Shown here piece by piece: positions 24,228 through 35,162 of a stretch of DNA of 64,000 nt; position 1 is the first letter of the stretch; each line of letters begins with the position of its first letter. The notes under the pieces are model-generated. The model worked only from the letters and a program-made list of their open reading frames with translations, was not told the origin of the DNA and searched no databases. Origin of the DNA: Saturnia japonica (lineage: Eukaryota; Arthropoda; Insecta; Lepidoptera; Saturniidae); NCBI GenBank assembly GCA_033032175.1, contig CM065323.1, positions 868,001 to 932,000 on the forward strand. The letters are read 5' to 3'. Position numbers and translations under genes: made by a program.

Positions 24228-25822
24228 CACACATCAAAAAAGTCTAAGCAACATGCGTGATATTACAAATTTTTCCATTTATATTAATTAATTTCTAAAT
24301 ATTTACTCAAACAAAGTGCGCAGGTAAGTAAACTCTTTTGTTATTGATGACTGGCTGGTTGTAAAAAAAAAATTTGATTATGTTTTGTTTTTTCATAAAA
24401 TTCAAATGACAGCGAGTTTGTTTGAATTTAAGTGCGTTTTAATTGCTACGTTTAGTCTTGATTTTATAATTTTACCAACCATTGAAATAAAGTTAGAGAT
24501 AGAATTGAATTGTTAGATATTCTTTACGTCATGAAGCGACGTCATTTGATGGCAGATGAAATGCAAAGAGCTGTAGGGATGTTGCAAGCGGGAAGTAATC
24601 AATCTCAGGTATCTCGACATTTTGGCATTCATAGAAGTGTTATTTGTCGTCTTTGGCAGCGCTACAATAATACAGGAGAACCCGCTGAACAGCATGCAGG
24701 CCGTAAAAGGAGTACAACCACTCGGCAAGACCGGTACATACAACTGACTGCAAGACGCCAGCCGATGTTAACCGCTTGAGAGATAAGTTTGAGGCTACAA
24801 ATGTCAAGTAGTGTTGATGTAAGTCCTCAAACTGTGCGAAATCGACTGCATGAGTGCGGCCTACGAGCTCGACGCCCAATCTGGTGCCCACCGATATGTC
24901 ACGGGAATCGCGCTCGTCGATATGAATGGTGTAGAGAACGCATAACATGGACCCAGGAACAATGGGATAAAATTATGTTTTCCGATGAGTCGCGATTCGG
25001 GTTTAAGCCTGATACAAGAAGGGTGCGAGTGTATCGTCGGCCCGGAAATACTGAAAGGCTCAGGTGCGTTCAGCAAGTTCATCCATACAGCGGCTCAACA
25101 GTTATGTTATGGGCGGGTATTATGAAGAACAGGCGAACTGAGCTCGTTTTTGTAAATGGAAACATGAATGCTGAAAATTACATTGAGGATATTCTCAGAT
25201 CTTATATCTACCCATTTGCACAAACCTTTGGCTCCGATTTCAGGTTAATGCATGACAATGCGCGTTCACGTACAGCTCGGCGAACCAGTGAATACTTTGC
25301 AACGGAGAACATCCGGGTATTGCACTGGCCTGCACATTCGCCAGATCTCAACCCTATCGAGCACGCATGGGACATGCTCCAGAGACGTGTTTTGAAGGAC
25401 TTGGACGGAGTGACAACAACCCAACAACTGAAGGATTTGCTACAATTCCATTGGGAGCGAATACCGCAAGATGACATAAACAGTGTCATTAATTCAATGA
25501 ATAATCGTTGCCGACAAGTTCTGAATAGCAGAGGAGCCCATACTTTGTATTAAATTGTTCTATTCTTTCACAATAAATACATTTTCTTTAGAAATTTCAT
25601 TTTGTAAGAAAAAAGTTTAGTTTCTTATGTATCTTAGTTTCTACATTATATTCTAATATTGTTCATTTCTGTTATTAAAAGAACTTATAAAGACAACAAC
25701 TATTATTTTTACATCATAGAACCCTAAAGATATTATTTTAAAAATAAAATACAACGTTATAATGTGAAGAACCATCCTAAAATTTAAATTAGTACATGTT
25801 GCTTAGACTTTTTTGATGAGTG
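24228..25822 (+). mobile_element. Tc1 transposon, nearly intact
   Basis: Inverted repeats of 28 bp match at 27 positions: CACACATCAAAAAAGTCTAA onward from 24228, and CACTCATCAAAAAAGTCTAA read inward from 25822. TA lies just outside both ends (24226-24227, 25823-25824). The 1,595-bp element holds a single full-length transposase frame. Well matched ends and one stop codon make it the youngest-looking DNA transposon in the window. Confidence 0.95.
24531..25553 (+). pseudogene. Tc1 transposase (DD34E) with one in-frame stop
   Basis: The ATG at 24531 (MKRRHLMADEMQRAVGMLQ) is preferred over an upstream TTG. It opens a 340-residue frame, normal length for Tc1. The N-terminus has two helix-turn-helix units (QSQVSRHFGIHRSVICRLWQ and VSPQTVRNRLHECGLRARRP). 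Catalytic acids are in FSDESRFGF, MHDNARSRTA and SPDLNPIEHAWD; the second Asp and the Glu are 34 residues apart, so DD34E, all present. The frame is interrupted only by TGA at 24777-24779, between QPMLTA and EISLRLQ in the same frame, which a single CGA to TGA change (CpG decay) explains. It cleaves and joins element ends at TA sites when active; readthrough or a polymorphic allele could restore it, as inference. Confidence 0.93.
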
Positions 25823-25980
25823 TAGTTACAGATATTTTAGTTTTAATTTCAATTAATATTTATTACAAGGAATAATATAACTGGCTTTGTTGATATGGGT
25901 CAAATCTTGCAACTGTATTTTAAAACAGTTATCCTCAACTGATATGTTCTCAATATGATCCTCAATATGACAGACTCCCA

Positions 25981-26292
25981 AAAAAACCTTTTTAAAAACA
26001 AGCTCTTATTCAATATTTCAGTAGTAGATACTAAAATGAAAGTAATAATTTTATGCAGGAACTATTCTGTACCTAATATTATGTTACATCAAATAATTTT
26101 AAAGTTTGTAGTGCAAGTAAAAAAGCTAGAACGGCAAATTTAAAACTAAACAAATTTCTTGCGCGTTACAAACTTTTAAAAATATTTGTTGTCACAGAAT
26201 ATTGGGTACAGCACAGCCCTTTCATAAAATTAATAAATTTCATTTTAGTACAACTGAAATATTGAATAAAAGCTTGTTTTAAAAAAAAAAAA
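25981..26292 (+). mobile_element. Foldback MITE with about 50-bp inverted ends
   Basis: The left arm 25991-26040 (AACAAGCTCTTATTCAATAT, TTTCAGTAG, ACTAAAATGAAA) is the inverted complement of the right arm 26238-26285 (TTTCATTTTAGTACAACTGA onward). Single-arm matches occur at 33212-33250 and 34071-34110, so it is a repeated family. It has no coding capacity. Confidence 0.6.
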
Positions 26293-26327
26293 TCGGTTGT
26301 CTGTAAAGTCGTTTTACTGACGATAGT

Positions 26328-26724
26328 TGAACGTGACAACGTCATAAGAAAATACTGATGGAATGGTATCATTTTTCAAATAATATCGAAAGAATCATTA
26401 GCTTTATCGCCGCAATTATCGTTGCTATAAACAATTGACACCACATTCACTTTTCAGTGCACTTTATACTTGACGAAAACATGTAAATATATTATTGTAT
26501 AGCAGCTGTCCACGCGGACGCATCGTTTACTCAAGTAGGAGAGAGCCAGATGTCGAACGCTGCCGAACGCGGAGGCCATTTGTGCCTCTTTGTCGCTAGT
26601 TCCGCGCTCTCGCTTGCACTTCAAGCCTTAAATGGAACGCCTCAGAGCGAGGTAACGCCGCATGAGTCATGTTTTTTCGTGTGTGCAGCCGGCTCTATCG
26701 AGTTATAAGACGTTGTCACGTCAA
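26328..26724. repeat. Repeat with ACGTGACAACGTC inverted ends
   Basis: GAACGTGACAACGTCATAAG near 26328 and the complement of TTGACGTGACAACGTCTTAT at 26703-26724 face each other. The interior is relatively GC-rich (26500-26720: GAGAGAGCCAGATG, CGCGGAGGCCATT, TTCCGCGCTCTCGC). A third ACGTGACAAC occurs at about 26932. It may be a MITE or two adjacent repeat ends. Confidence 0.4.
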
Positions 26725-27476
26725 AAGTTTCTTAAAATCATTTTATTGTTTATATTCTAATTTTAGTATTTTTTACTGTTACCATATTAACAACAATATT
26801 TGTTCTTATAACACTAGAGCATAGGTAGCAAATAAAGTTGTATTATTTTAGTATCGCTGATACCGCGTTATGAAGTCGTTAATCATCATAGGTGATAAAT
26901 GATGATGGAACTATATGATGAATGGATGTAAAACGTGACAACCGTAAGCGTTCTCTGTCGGCTATATTATTGTAAGCGCATTGGAAACACGCACAGCTGA
27001 AAAACAATTTCCCATTCCTCGGAACATTAATTTTCCCGTGTGTATGTAATTATTTGTTGAGCGAATAGTAGCTCTAAATACTTTAGGCTTTCGTGCTGTA
27101 ATTTATTGTTTTATATGTATTTATATATTCAAAGCATTTAAACTGACTTTGTGCTATTCGTTAAATTAATCAATTTATGTAGTATATAACCCGCGTCTGT
27201 ATTAATAAATATTATATTTAATTTTTAAATTTTTTATGTTATTTGCGAACAAAATTAGATAAATAACTTATTAGCACGTTAAACGCCGAACATATTTTTG
27301 TACTTTTCCAATCAGGCCACAGTGGTCATTGGTCACCGTTGACTAACTTTTCCATTCAGGCCATGATGGTCACCTGTGACCGCGCGCTGGGGGAAATTCC
27401 AAACGTCTCTTCTACGCCGTAGAACACAAATATAAGGTTAATTCTTAAACAACGTGGCCGGCATGACCCTGTAGAC

Positions 27477-29197
27477 CAGCGGTTCTTAACCTTTTTGGCT
27501 GGCGACCCAAAGAATAAATATATTTGAAGCCCGCGACCCTAATGTTTTATTTATTTTCCAGTGATAATAAAATTATAGGATTATTATCTAAAAGCCAGTG
27601 GCTTGCTAAAATTGATGTCATTATAAAATATTAAAAAAACTATTTTCTTTTCTTTATTGAAATCAAAGTTAAACACGCTTACATCGGCAATATCAGCATT
27701 TGTAGTCGAATAATGTTTTTATTTTTTTCATCAACAAAGAAAACAACAGACAAAAACCTGAGGGTTACAACTAATTTTAATTAGTGACTACCGGGATGTT
27801 GCATTTTTGAGCAAAGAGGAATTATATGTAGAGTTAAGTTTATGAAAAGTTCACACCGCGTGTCATGCTGCGGATCCATTCTATTTCTGTATTTGTTTTT
27901 TAATACAGCAGGCACGAAAATCCTGCTCCACACAAATGAGTACCAGTTGGAAATGGTAGCAGAACCTTTTTAGCTTCACTACTCAGAATAGGCTTCCCAG
28001 ATAATTCTGCCCAAAATTTTGTGACACTCATTCTGGATTTTTTTTTATTCGCCATCACCCTGTATTCAAACGATTCTTTTTCATATGGATTTCTTACCCA
28101 ACTGTATTTCCCGATATGGACATTTTGTGGAATACATCTTGTCATTTCATTTTCAAGATTTCTCAAAAAATAGGCATGTTTTCTACATAAATATGGTTGT
28201 CATTAAAATCTTCTAAAAACAAGTTTCATGTGGGAAAAGCTGCTATTCTTTTTTTACGGTATCGTTCGAAATTGGCACCGTTTCCAGCTTTTTCGCAATT
28301 TCATCCCCACAGACAGTTCTCGCCATGGCATCGCTGCTGGTTTAATTAATACCTCAGCTAAATATTTTTACATTTAGCAACATTTAGGGTTACTTAAAAA
28401 GAAGCATAGGTAGTTTTTTCAAACGAAACTGTTGCCGAACTTGATGCTGCATCAAGCTGCTTGTGCTTCTTTTTCTTTCCAAAAGGTAAGCGGTTTATTT
28501 ATTTAAGTCAGATGGACTTTTTCAGGATGTCTCTTTAATTTGTTAAATTTTAACAAGTCATTTGAAAGAAGTTGCATACAGACCACGCATTGTGGACGCG
28601 GGACACCAGAGCGATCTATTATTTTAATAAATCCTTATGCTAAAAAATCTTGTTTATAAGTTAACTTCCGTTTCGCCATGATCGATTGATGGGGAAACAC
28701 ACTGTCCACCAATTGAAAGTTTCGCGGAAACTATAAACTTGAATTTTAACAACGACTCGACTATTAAGTACCTATTTTATTTATCACTACTACATTTATT
28801 AGAAAAATATACATACTTTTTTTGATGGCAGCAAAGAATGCCATTATAACAAATGCAGTAAATAAACACAATTTTGTGGCACTGTGTCTTTAGTAAATAT
28901 AAGTAGTTAGGTACTTAAACGTGATTCGTTTGAAATGGCGCGAAAAAAGTGCTTGAAATGGCGCGAAAAAACATGTAGAACACCGAGTCGCTGGCTCGCT
29001 GCCGTGCGAAGTCACCGAGTCACACCTCCCGGACCGCATCCTATACCGCCTCGCATAGTCAATAGTACGGTGCATTCCGAGTCAGGATGTCAACAGCTAT
29101 TACAACGTTCACAACGTCATTTAAGAGAATTCCCGCGACCCATCCCAATGCCGCCCGTGACCCGAATTTGGGTTCGTCGCGGGATTAGGAAAAGATG
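27477..29197 (-). mobile_element. hAT-family transposon with perfect 8-bp target duplication
   Basis: The octamer CTGTAGAC flanks the element exactly at 27469-27476 and 29198-29205, the 8-bp duplication made by hAT transposases. The left end CAGCGGTTCTTAACCTTTTT is the familiar hAT terminal sequence; the right end (CATCTTTTCC inward) is diverged. Near both ends are GCGACCC/GGGTCGC motifs. The minus strand encodes transposase pieces, and the middle of the transposase is missing. Confidence 0.85.
27900..28679 (-). pseudogene. hAT (zf-BED type) transposase remnant
   Basis: From the minus-strand ATG at 28679 the frame reads MAKRKLTYKQDF, a stop two codons later, then a BED zinc finger: PQCVVC followed by LKFNKLKRHPEKVH, giving C-x2-C...H-x4-H. 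After a gap without recognisable catalytic core comes the C-terminal dimerisation part at 27900-28166: YSWVRNPY, FWAELSG, KKVLLPFPTGTHLCGAGFS, which parallels the KVLLPFATTYLCEsGFS motif of Charlie/ZBED5-like hAT proteins. Internal deletion and stops make it inactive. Confidence 0.8.
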
Positions 29198-29820
29198 CTG
29201 TAGACTAATGCGATAGGCTTGGTTTTTAAATATCATAATAACTTAGAAAAATATGACGATCTGAATCAAAAACTAGGAAATCTGCCCACTTTTTAGTCAA
29301 AGAGATGTTTGTATTATTTTTGTTATGATATTATTTTTACGTTTTTACGTGTTTGTATTATGTTTATACCCACAACAAAAATTTTGAGTTTATTTGACGA
29401 GCGTAACGAGTTTCGGTTTCAGTGGTAACATGGTTAGGCTGTCATTAGGTATGTTTGTATGATTAAATGTTTGAATTACGGTAACTTGAGTATCGTTGCT
29501 CTGATATTCATGACTAGCTGTGTCCCACGGTTTCACCCGTGTTTTTATCCGATAAACACCGCTCAACCAACGCACCCGTGTTGTCTATCATAATTGTTCT
29601 CACTTTCCGCAAGTACAAATTATTTTAATGTTTCATTATCTACTGAACTATATATCCAAATGACATGCTCTAAAGGACAAAATTTAACTTCAAAAAATTG
29701 ACTATATGATGAAGTAACTTTCGTTCGTAAATATTAATATGCCATGCCTAAAAATTAAGGTCAAACATCAATTTTAAATCTTCAACAAAAAAAAAACAAA
29801 ATACCATACTGTGGCTTATA

Positions 29821-31132
29821 CAGGTGGGCCAGAAAGGCGTACGATTTTAAAAATACTCTTGCGTTTGAACCTTATGAGCGAGGGGTGCGCGGGTGGTGGG
29901 GATGAGAAGCTCGCTTCTCGGAAATTTAATCGCGATGGATCGCTTCACCGGAGCGCAGCGTGCAATCTGCGTTAAACATTATTATAAAATTGGTGATTCG
30001 TGCGCTATTGTTCGACGTTTATTTCGGCGTGAGTTTGGATTACATGACGTAAATCAGTGTCCGAGGGAAAGTGTAATTAGATCGTGGGTCAGAAAGTTCG
30101 AAGCTACTGGTTCGACTCTCAAACAGAAGCCTTCGGAACGCCCAAGGTCAACAAGAACAGCAGACACAATTGAACAAGTTAAGAGATTGAGTTCAACGTA
30201 ATCCTGGTCTATCGACTCGCAAGCGATTAGCTGAACTTGTGGTGTCCAGAACATGTTTGCGTCGTATTTTGTTGAAAGATTTGAATTTGCACCCGTATAA
30301 ACTCAACTTGTGCAGATATTACTGCCAAATGACACAATATTACGGCGAGCTTTTGTTGAAACAATGTTGGAACGCTTTCACAGTTTCAACAATATTCTGT
30401 TCTCGAACGAAGCATATTTTCACTTAAATGGGCATGTCAATAAACAGAATTGCCGTTACTGGGCTGCAGAGAACCCACGTGCAAAACATCAAAATCCTCT
30501 GCAATCGCCGAAAGTAACCGTTTGGGCGGCCATATCAGCACACGGAATTACCGGACCCTATTTCTTTGAAAATCAACAAAGGCAATCTGTCACTGTAAAT
30601 TCCGACGGATACATAACCATGTTAAGGGATTTTTTCTTTGCGCAACTGCAACAATTTGAAGCTTATAATCGTGCGACTTGGTTTCAACAAGATGGTGCGA
30701 CATGCCATACATCTAATGCTTCGTTGGCGGCCGTAAACGAGATGTTTGCTGTGAAACTGATATCGCGCCGAGGTGACATTGCATGGTCGCTTAGAAGTCC
30801 GGATCTAACGCCAGCGGACTTTTTCATGTGGGGATACCTGAAAAGTAGAGTCTACTCCAATAACCCAGCCACGATTAACCTGTTGAAGATAAATAATATC
30901 CGAGAAGAAATGGCAGCTATTCCTCGCGCAATGTGTCAGCTAGTTCTTACCAATTTGAGGTTCAGATTCGAGGAATGTTTGCAGCGGGATGGTGCACACC
31001 TGAATGATGTAATTTTTAAGAAATCAATTTCCCAGATGTCTGTTTTATTGGAAATAAAGATGTGTATGTATATTGTATTTAATTTTTATTGCAGTATTTT
31101 TTTAAATTTGCAAATCTTTCTGGTCCATCCTG
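29821..31132 (+). mobile_element. Tc1/mariner-superfamily DD41D (Visitor-type) transposon
   Basis: Ends CAGGTGGGCCAGAAAG (from 29821) and CAGGATGGACCAGAAAG (inward from 31132) are inverted, with TA at 29819-29820 and 31133-31134. Insertion into a Helitron-like element whose intact sequence is known from 21.4 kb confirms both borders independently. Length is 1,312 bp. The transposase has mutated, so the element is dead in cis. Confidence 0.9.
29935..31030 (+). pseudogene. DD41D transposase, frameshifted, first catalytic Asp changed to Asn
   Basis: The ATG at 29935 gives MDRFTGAQRAICVKHYYK and a DUF4817-like helix-turn-helix (VIRSWVRKFEATGST). The frame breaks near 30190 to NPGLSTRKRLAELVVSRTCL then HPYKLN, and returns near 30310 to ILRRAFVETMLERF. 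The first catalytic block is FSNEAYFHLNG, where family members have SDE: codon 30406-30408 is AAC, so the metal-binding Asp is Asn. The second and third Asp are intact (WFQQDGATCHT, GAT at 30691; SPDLTPADFFMWGYLKSRVY, GAC at 30817), 41 residues apart, which defines DD41D. Two frameshifts plus a dead active site make it a pseudogene. Confidence 0.88.
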
Positions 31133-31631
31133 TATATGAGAGATAGGCATATGCTACCGCTGACTTTTTTTTAATATACTAAGGAACAATAATATTGTAG
31201 AACATTTTATTTACGTATCATCAACCGTTACGGGCAAAATCGGGCGACGCAGCGCGGGTGCAGCGTAGTGGGAGGTGACCGACACCGTGGCCACGCAGCC
31301 CCCGCTAACAGAAAAACGAATTTCTTTCAGTGGAGGCCATTGTGGTCACCGGTGACCGATCGTCATATTTTATCAAAATAAAGGCACTTTTTTAATATTT
31401 TCAACTTAATCTATGGGTTTTGACACCTTTTGTATTATATGGAGTAAAAAAAAATCGAAATTATAGCAAATTTGATGTTTTTACCTTGGCCCTCTGGGCT
31501 AAACCGCTAAACCGCTGCCGGCTAACCGTGACAGACATGGCGTATAATGTGTTAATAAACTAAAGTAGAATTATCCTACAGTTTCACTTACTACATTAAA
31601 AATTGCGCGTATTGTATTAAGAGAGATCTTT

Positions 31632-32040
31632 TCTCAAACATGTATGGATATATTGTCATTGTTTTCGAAATAATAAAACGCGATGTATTGAATTTACGGA
31701 CATGCCAACAATGATAAAAGAGATCCAATCAAAGAGTATTTAATAACTCCAGCACGTCGTTTCATACAACATTGCTGGAGCGTTGTAATGTTCCAAATTC
31801 AAAAAACGCTCTTGCAATGGATTTCATTTTCATTGTCCGTAAATTTGATACTTCGCGTGTTCTTTTATCGAAAATAATGACACTATTTCCATGCATGTTT
31901 GAGAAAAGCACTATATATGCCTCGGCGGAAATGGCAATAGCTTGTCTCGTATTAGTGGAGTCCTCGCCTACGACTCGGCCTTCAAACACATACTCGACCT
32001 GCAATTGCCTATTTCACGGCCTTTGCAATAATGTACTATT
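31632..32040 (+). repeat. Foldback repeat family, copy A
   Basis: Two arms of about 69 bp, 31632-31700 (TCTCAAACATGTATGGATAT onward) and 31836-31904, are inverted and about 80% identical, with a 135-bp centre. Beyond the right arm a further 135 bp (GCCTCGGCGGAAATGGCAAT to TTGCAATAATGTACTATTAT) completes the unit. The whole unit recurs in inverted orientation at 45353-45771. Both strands carry an open frame of about 80 codons in both copies (plus: MLERCNV..SKNA.AMD.IF). Class unknown. Confidence 0.75.
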
Positions 32041-32179
32041 ATTGGCTAAATAGATATACATTGGACTGATAAAGAAACGCGACGATCCAAACAATTTAAT
32101 GTCTCTAAATAGTTAACGACGTTACCCTGGTGAAGCTAGTCGTTGCTGTCGTGTTTTCTGAATTGAAGTTTGTTTCCAG

Positions 32180-32306
32180 GCGGAAATATGGTCGGTGTTC
32201 ATCGCGATCCTGCGCAAGAGTGTGCGCAACCTGCAAGCCTGTACAGACGTCGGTCTCATACACCACGTGCTACAGCGGTTGCCTCGCGCCGAGACTGTTG
32301 TCGCTG
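32180..32306 (+). CDS. rg: Neurobeachin/rugose internal exon b (42 codons plus one base)
   Basis: It continues the armadillo-like region. It begins after TGTTTCCAG and ends before GTAAGT; 127 nt read [20 protein letters not shown] then [22 protein letters not shown], leaving one G that completes a GAT (Asp) codon with the next exon. Vertebrate neurobeachin has [29 protein letters not shown] at this place. Phase 0 at the 5' side agrees with exon a, and phase 1 at the 3' side agrees with exon c. The minus-strand ORF at 32122-32346 is a shadow. There are no indels or stops. Confidence 0.97.
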
Positions 32307-32737
32307 GTAAGTAATTAAAAGAACAAATCTGAATTAACTCAAACAATATCCGATTAATAACAATATGTATTATAGCCGGTTTAACTTTAATAATTCATAA
32401 CTAAATACTGTTTCTCTTTTCGTAACAAAATTAAGGAGTATGAGAGTATCTAGTCTGATATAAGTGGAATCTATTGCCAATGAGATTCACCTCAAAAAGA
32501 AGCTACGAATACGAGGGTTGATAATTACAAGCATTTACTTAACTTGCCTTTTAACCAGGCCGCTCACCAAAGCAACAAACAGCAAGCATACAACAAATGC
32601 TTTAGGCAGCAATTAATGCGCCCATACATTTATCTACATTGTACGCACATACTAGAAGCATTTGCTTCTTGGTGGCTGGTGCAATTGCAAAATTAAACTC
32701 GTTATTTGCGGCGCGGAAACACAGGCGAAAGCAAAAA

Positions 32738-32887
32738 ATGAAAGATGATTTGGAATTTTGTATTGCTTTTATTATAGAAATCGAACAAAATCCTGCTCTT
32801 TATGGACTATACGTTGCAAGATTACGATAATAGAAGAGTCGCTGAATTAATACGGAATAAAATTGGTGAAAAATTCAACGTAACCAA
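32738..32887 (+). pseudogene. MADF-domain fragment, frameshifted
   Basis: The frame from ATG 32738 reads MKDDLEFCIAFIIEIEQNPA LY; an extra base then shifts to YTLQDYDNRRVAELIRNKIG then EKFNVT. I/LI..NPALY...DY.NR......I..KF is the pattern of an MADF (Myb/SANT-like) DNA-binding domain. Such domains occur in host regulators and in the second protein of PIF/Harbinger transposons. With no promoter, no continuation and a frameshift, a transposon relic is the likelier source. I found no clear Harbinger ends. Confidence 0.5.
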
Positions 32888-33211
32888 GAGTATAAGATTG
32901 TATCCAGTACCGTCTTTTCCTTCTATTTCTTCGTAGCAATTGCCACATCCAAAAGACTTCTTCATTTTACAACGACATAGCGACAGTTGCGTTGCGATCT
33001 GCTGTACTGTGTCACGTGGTGGTAGCGTTTAGTCGACAAGTAATTTTGATTTCTAAAATACGTACTACATATTCGCCTTTTTGACGACTGATTACCCTAT
33101 GCGTAATTTTTACGCCTAAACTTTATGATAACCTTTGCTTGATTTTTTTTTGAGTTATTACGTTGACGGTGCTATATAAATAACATTCAGCACGACTCTA
33201 ACATAAAATTT

Positions 33212-33250
33212 TAGTACAACTGAAATATTGAATAAAAGCCTGTTTAAAAA
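33212..33250 (+). repeat. Single arm of the 25.9-26.3 kb foldback MITE family
   Basis: TTTTAGTACAACTGAAATAT and TGAATAAAAGCCTGTTT repeat the right arm of 25981-26292. A more diverged copy is at 34071-34110. No partner arm was seen nearby. Confidence 0.5.
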
Positions 33251-33894
33251 AGTGTCTTTATTAATATTTTTTAAATGCATACGCTCTTGAGAACTATGTT
33301 GGAACACCTCGTATTCAAAGAAATGGCCTTCAAATCTTAACAAAATAGTGTGAATACTGCCGCTTTGAATAGTTATTAGATTAGATCGTTACTTATCAGG
33401 TAGTGGATCCAGAGACTTTGATTTTTTCTCTCATTCTTTTGTTAATTGTCGTTCTCACGTTTTTTTTTTTTGTTAAATTCATACATCTTGGCCTCTCTGT
33501 TGCCCTAGTAGCGATGGGAATTGTTAAGACGCCCTGAGAAACGTTTTTTTTTTTTGTATGTGTTCCTCTCCTCTCCTGGTGGTCAATGGTTTTTTTAGAT
33601 AAATAATAAAAAAAATTTGAACACTGTATGCAGAATGCATTTTCCACAATTCAAGCGTTTATAAAAAATACCTATACCCTTTTTACAAGCTGTAATTTAA
33701 CTTGCCTTGTTTTATTATATCCACACCTATTATAGTATATTAAATTATTTGATGTAGTACAAATATTATAGGTATGATTTATTCATCCATATAAACAAGC
33801 TATATTTTTAAAAACGTAACAAAAATCCCGACCTGAAACAAAAAAAACTTCTACATTTGCTTTGATTGCCAGACATCGTACTTAAATATTATAC

Positions 33895-34035
33895 AGCCTA
33901 TGTCACTCCCACAATTAAGACGAATCTAGCAACATCTTGTATGGTAAAATCCATCAAGTAGTTTAGCTTACAGAGCGTGCCAAAGAAATAGACATACATA
34001 CTCTCGAAAATCATAAACCTTCTTTTTCGCAGTCG
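33895..34035 (+). repeat. Dispersed repeat, copy 1 (second copy 35925-36070)
   Basis: CAGCCTATGTCACTCCCACA, ACGAATCTAGC, AAAATCCATCAAG and AGAGCGTGCCAAAGAAAT recur at 35925-36070 in the same order and orientation with scattered substitutions. Probably part of a Helitron-like family body. Confidence 0.55.
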
Positions 34036-35162
34036 GGTAAAATCCGGCCTTGTATAAAATCATTATTTTTCTTTTAGTACAAATGAAATATTTAATAAAA
34101 GCTTTTTTGTGTTTTCTTTTGATTAATATTTATTTCTATTTCAATTATAATAATTGTTCTCTGAATGATGAAAATGTAAATTATTGTGAATGTGTTCAAT
34201 AAATTTACACGTGTTCCTTTTTTACACACTATAAATTTAAATATTTTTCTATTAAAAAGTCCCACGCTATAGTTGTCCCTTCGTTGTATAACCCCATATA
34301 ATATGTACTACCGGTTCCTTGAGTGTTCTGTTGCCTTGGTAGCCCTGAGAACCATAGCAATATTGTGTGAAAATATAGGAAGGACCTTTGTAAATTTTAC
34401 GTAAGTCTTTCTTAAAAATAAAATTATTTCTTTGTTTTCATGTGTATTGCCATCTTTATTTCATTCCTATTAAAATATGAATTAGTTGTAAGCTCTTTTT
34501 TACCTCGGTTGTCTTCGGGAACAACCCCTTACTTATTGGGTTCATTCATTTCTTATGCTTGCTATGTATACTCTCTTTTCTTTATATGGTTTCCTAGTAC
34601 TCGCGAGAAATATTTTAACCCTTTACTCACCGTCGTTGCGTATAAAATAAATGATTATTTATTTATGTTTGTTTGTAGCTTGTGTAAAATGATCCTTAGA
34701 ACCACATTATTAATGAAATACGCGACGTATTTTTTATTTGGTGAATAAATAACCTACGAACTGTACTATGTTTTCATGTCCTTGTAAATTTATGGTTTTT
34801 ATCAAAAACCGGCCTTTCTTCTATTTAATAACAATCAGTTAACGCAAACTGTATACGACTCGAATACCCGGAATATTTACATTCTTGCGTATTGTTGTTT
34901 AACCGCTCGGGATAATAGTATATGTGGATAAGAAATCTATTTTATATTTTAGAGGCTTGTCTTTGAAGCGAGCAAATGCTTTAACTGTGTTTCCTTGTGA
35001 TGATAGATAATCTTTGGCTTATATAAAATGTCACGCTTCGTTTTGTTTATGATATTATGTAAATCACAGTAACAATATTTATTATCGAGCTTTATCATAT
35101 TTATTCTAATTCGATAAACTTTATATTAAAAGTAAAATTTTAATTAGAAATTAAATGGACAA

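Larger units (their letters stand above)
29514..31165 (-). mobile_element. Helitron-like family T, 3' half, split by a DD41D transposon
   Basis: The CTAG terminus is at 29514-29517. On the minus strand 29514-29820 and 31133-31165 together match 21446-22094 continuously. The sequence GTGGCTTA before 29821 and TATGAGAGATAGGCATATGC after 31132 join into the same order as GCATATGCCTATCTCTTATA..GAGCCAC of the intact copy. The 5' half is absent. Confidence 0.7.
27275..31551. mobile_element. Possible non-autonomous piggyBac-like element, invaded by other elements
   Basis: Thirteen-bp inverted ends CACGTTAAACGCC (27275-27287) and CACATTATACGCC (read inward from 31551) differ at two positions. TTAA follows the right end (31552-31555) and TTAG precedes the left (27271-27274), consistent with a decayed TTAA target duplication. 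Near both ends are short modules of the type AGGCCAnnnTGGTCAC (27312, 27360 and 31333), reminiscent of subterminal repeats. Subtracting the hAT, the Helitron-like element and the DD41D insertion leaves about 1 kb. No piggyBac transposase was seen, so this rests on termini alone. Confidence 0.4.
16956..32179 (+). other. rg: Neurobeachin/rugose intron, 15.2 kb
   Basis: It is bounded by GTATGT and TTTCCAG. It holds SINEs, a Helitron-like element, a Tc1 element, a foldback MITE, and the nested stack at 27275-31551. I see nothing recognisable in about 16960-19230, 19380-21440, 22100-22965, 23310-24225 and 26950-27270. Two less AT-rich blocks (22330-22560 and 23820-24080) have no reading frame I can support; they could be regulatory or old repeat. 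20110-20450 is also moderately GC-rich and unassigned. Confidence 0.9.
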
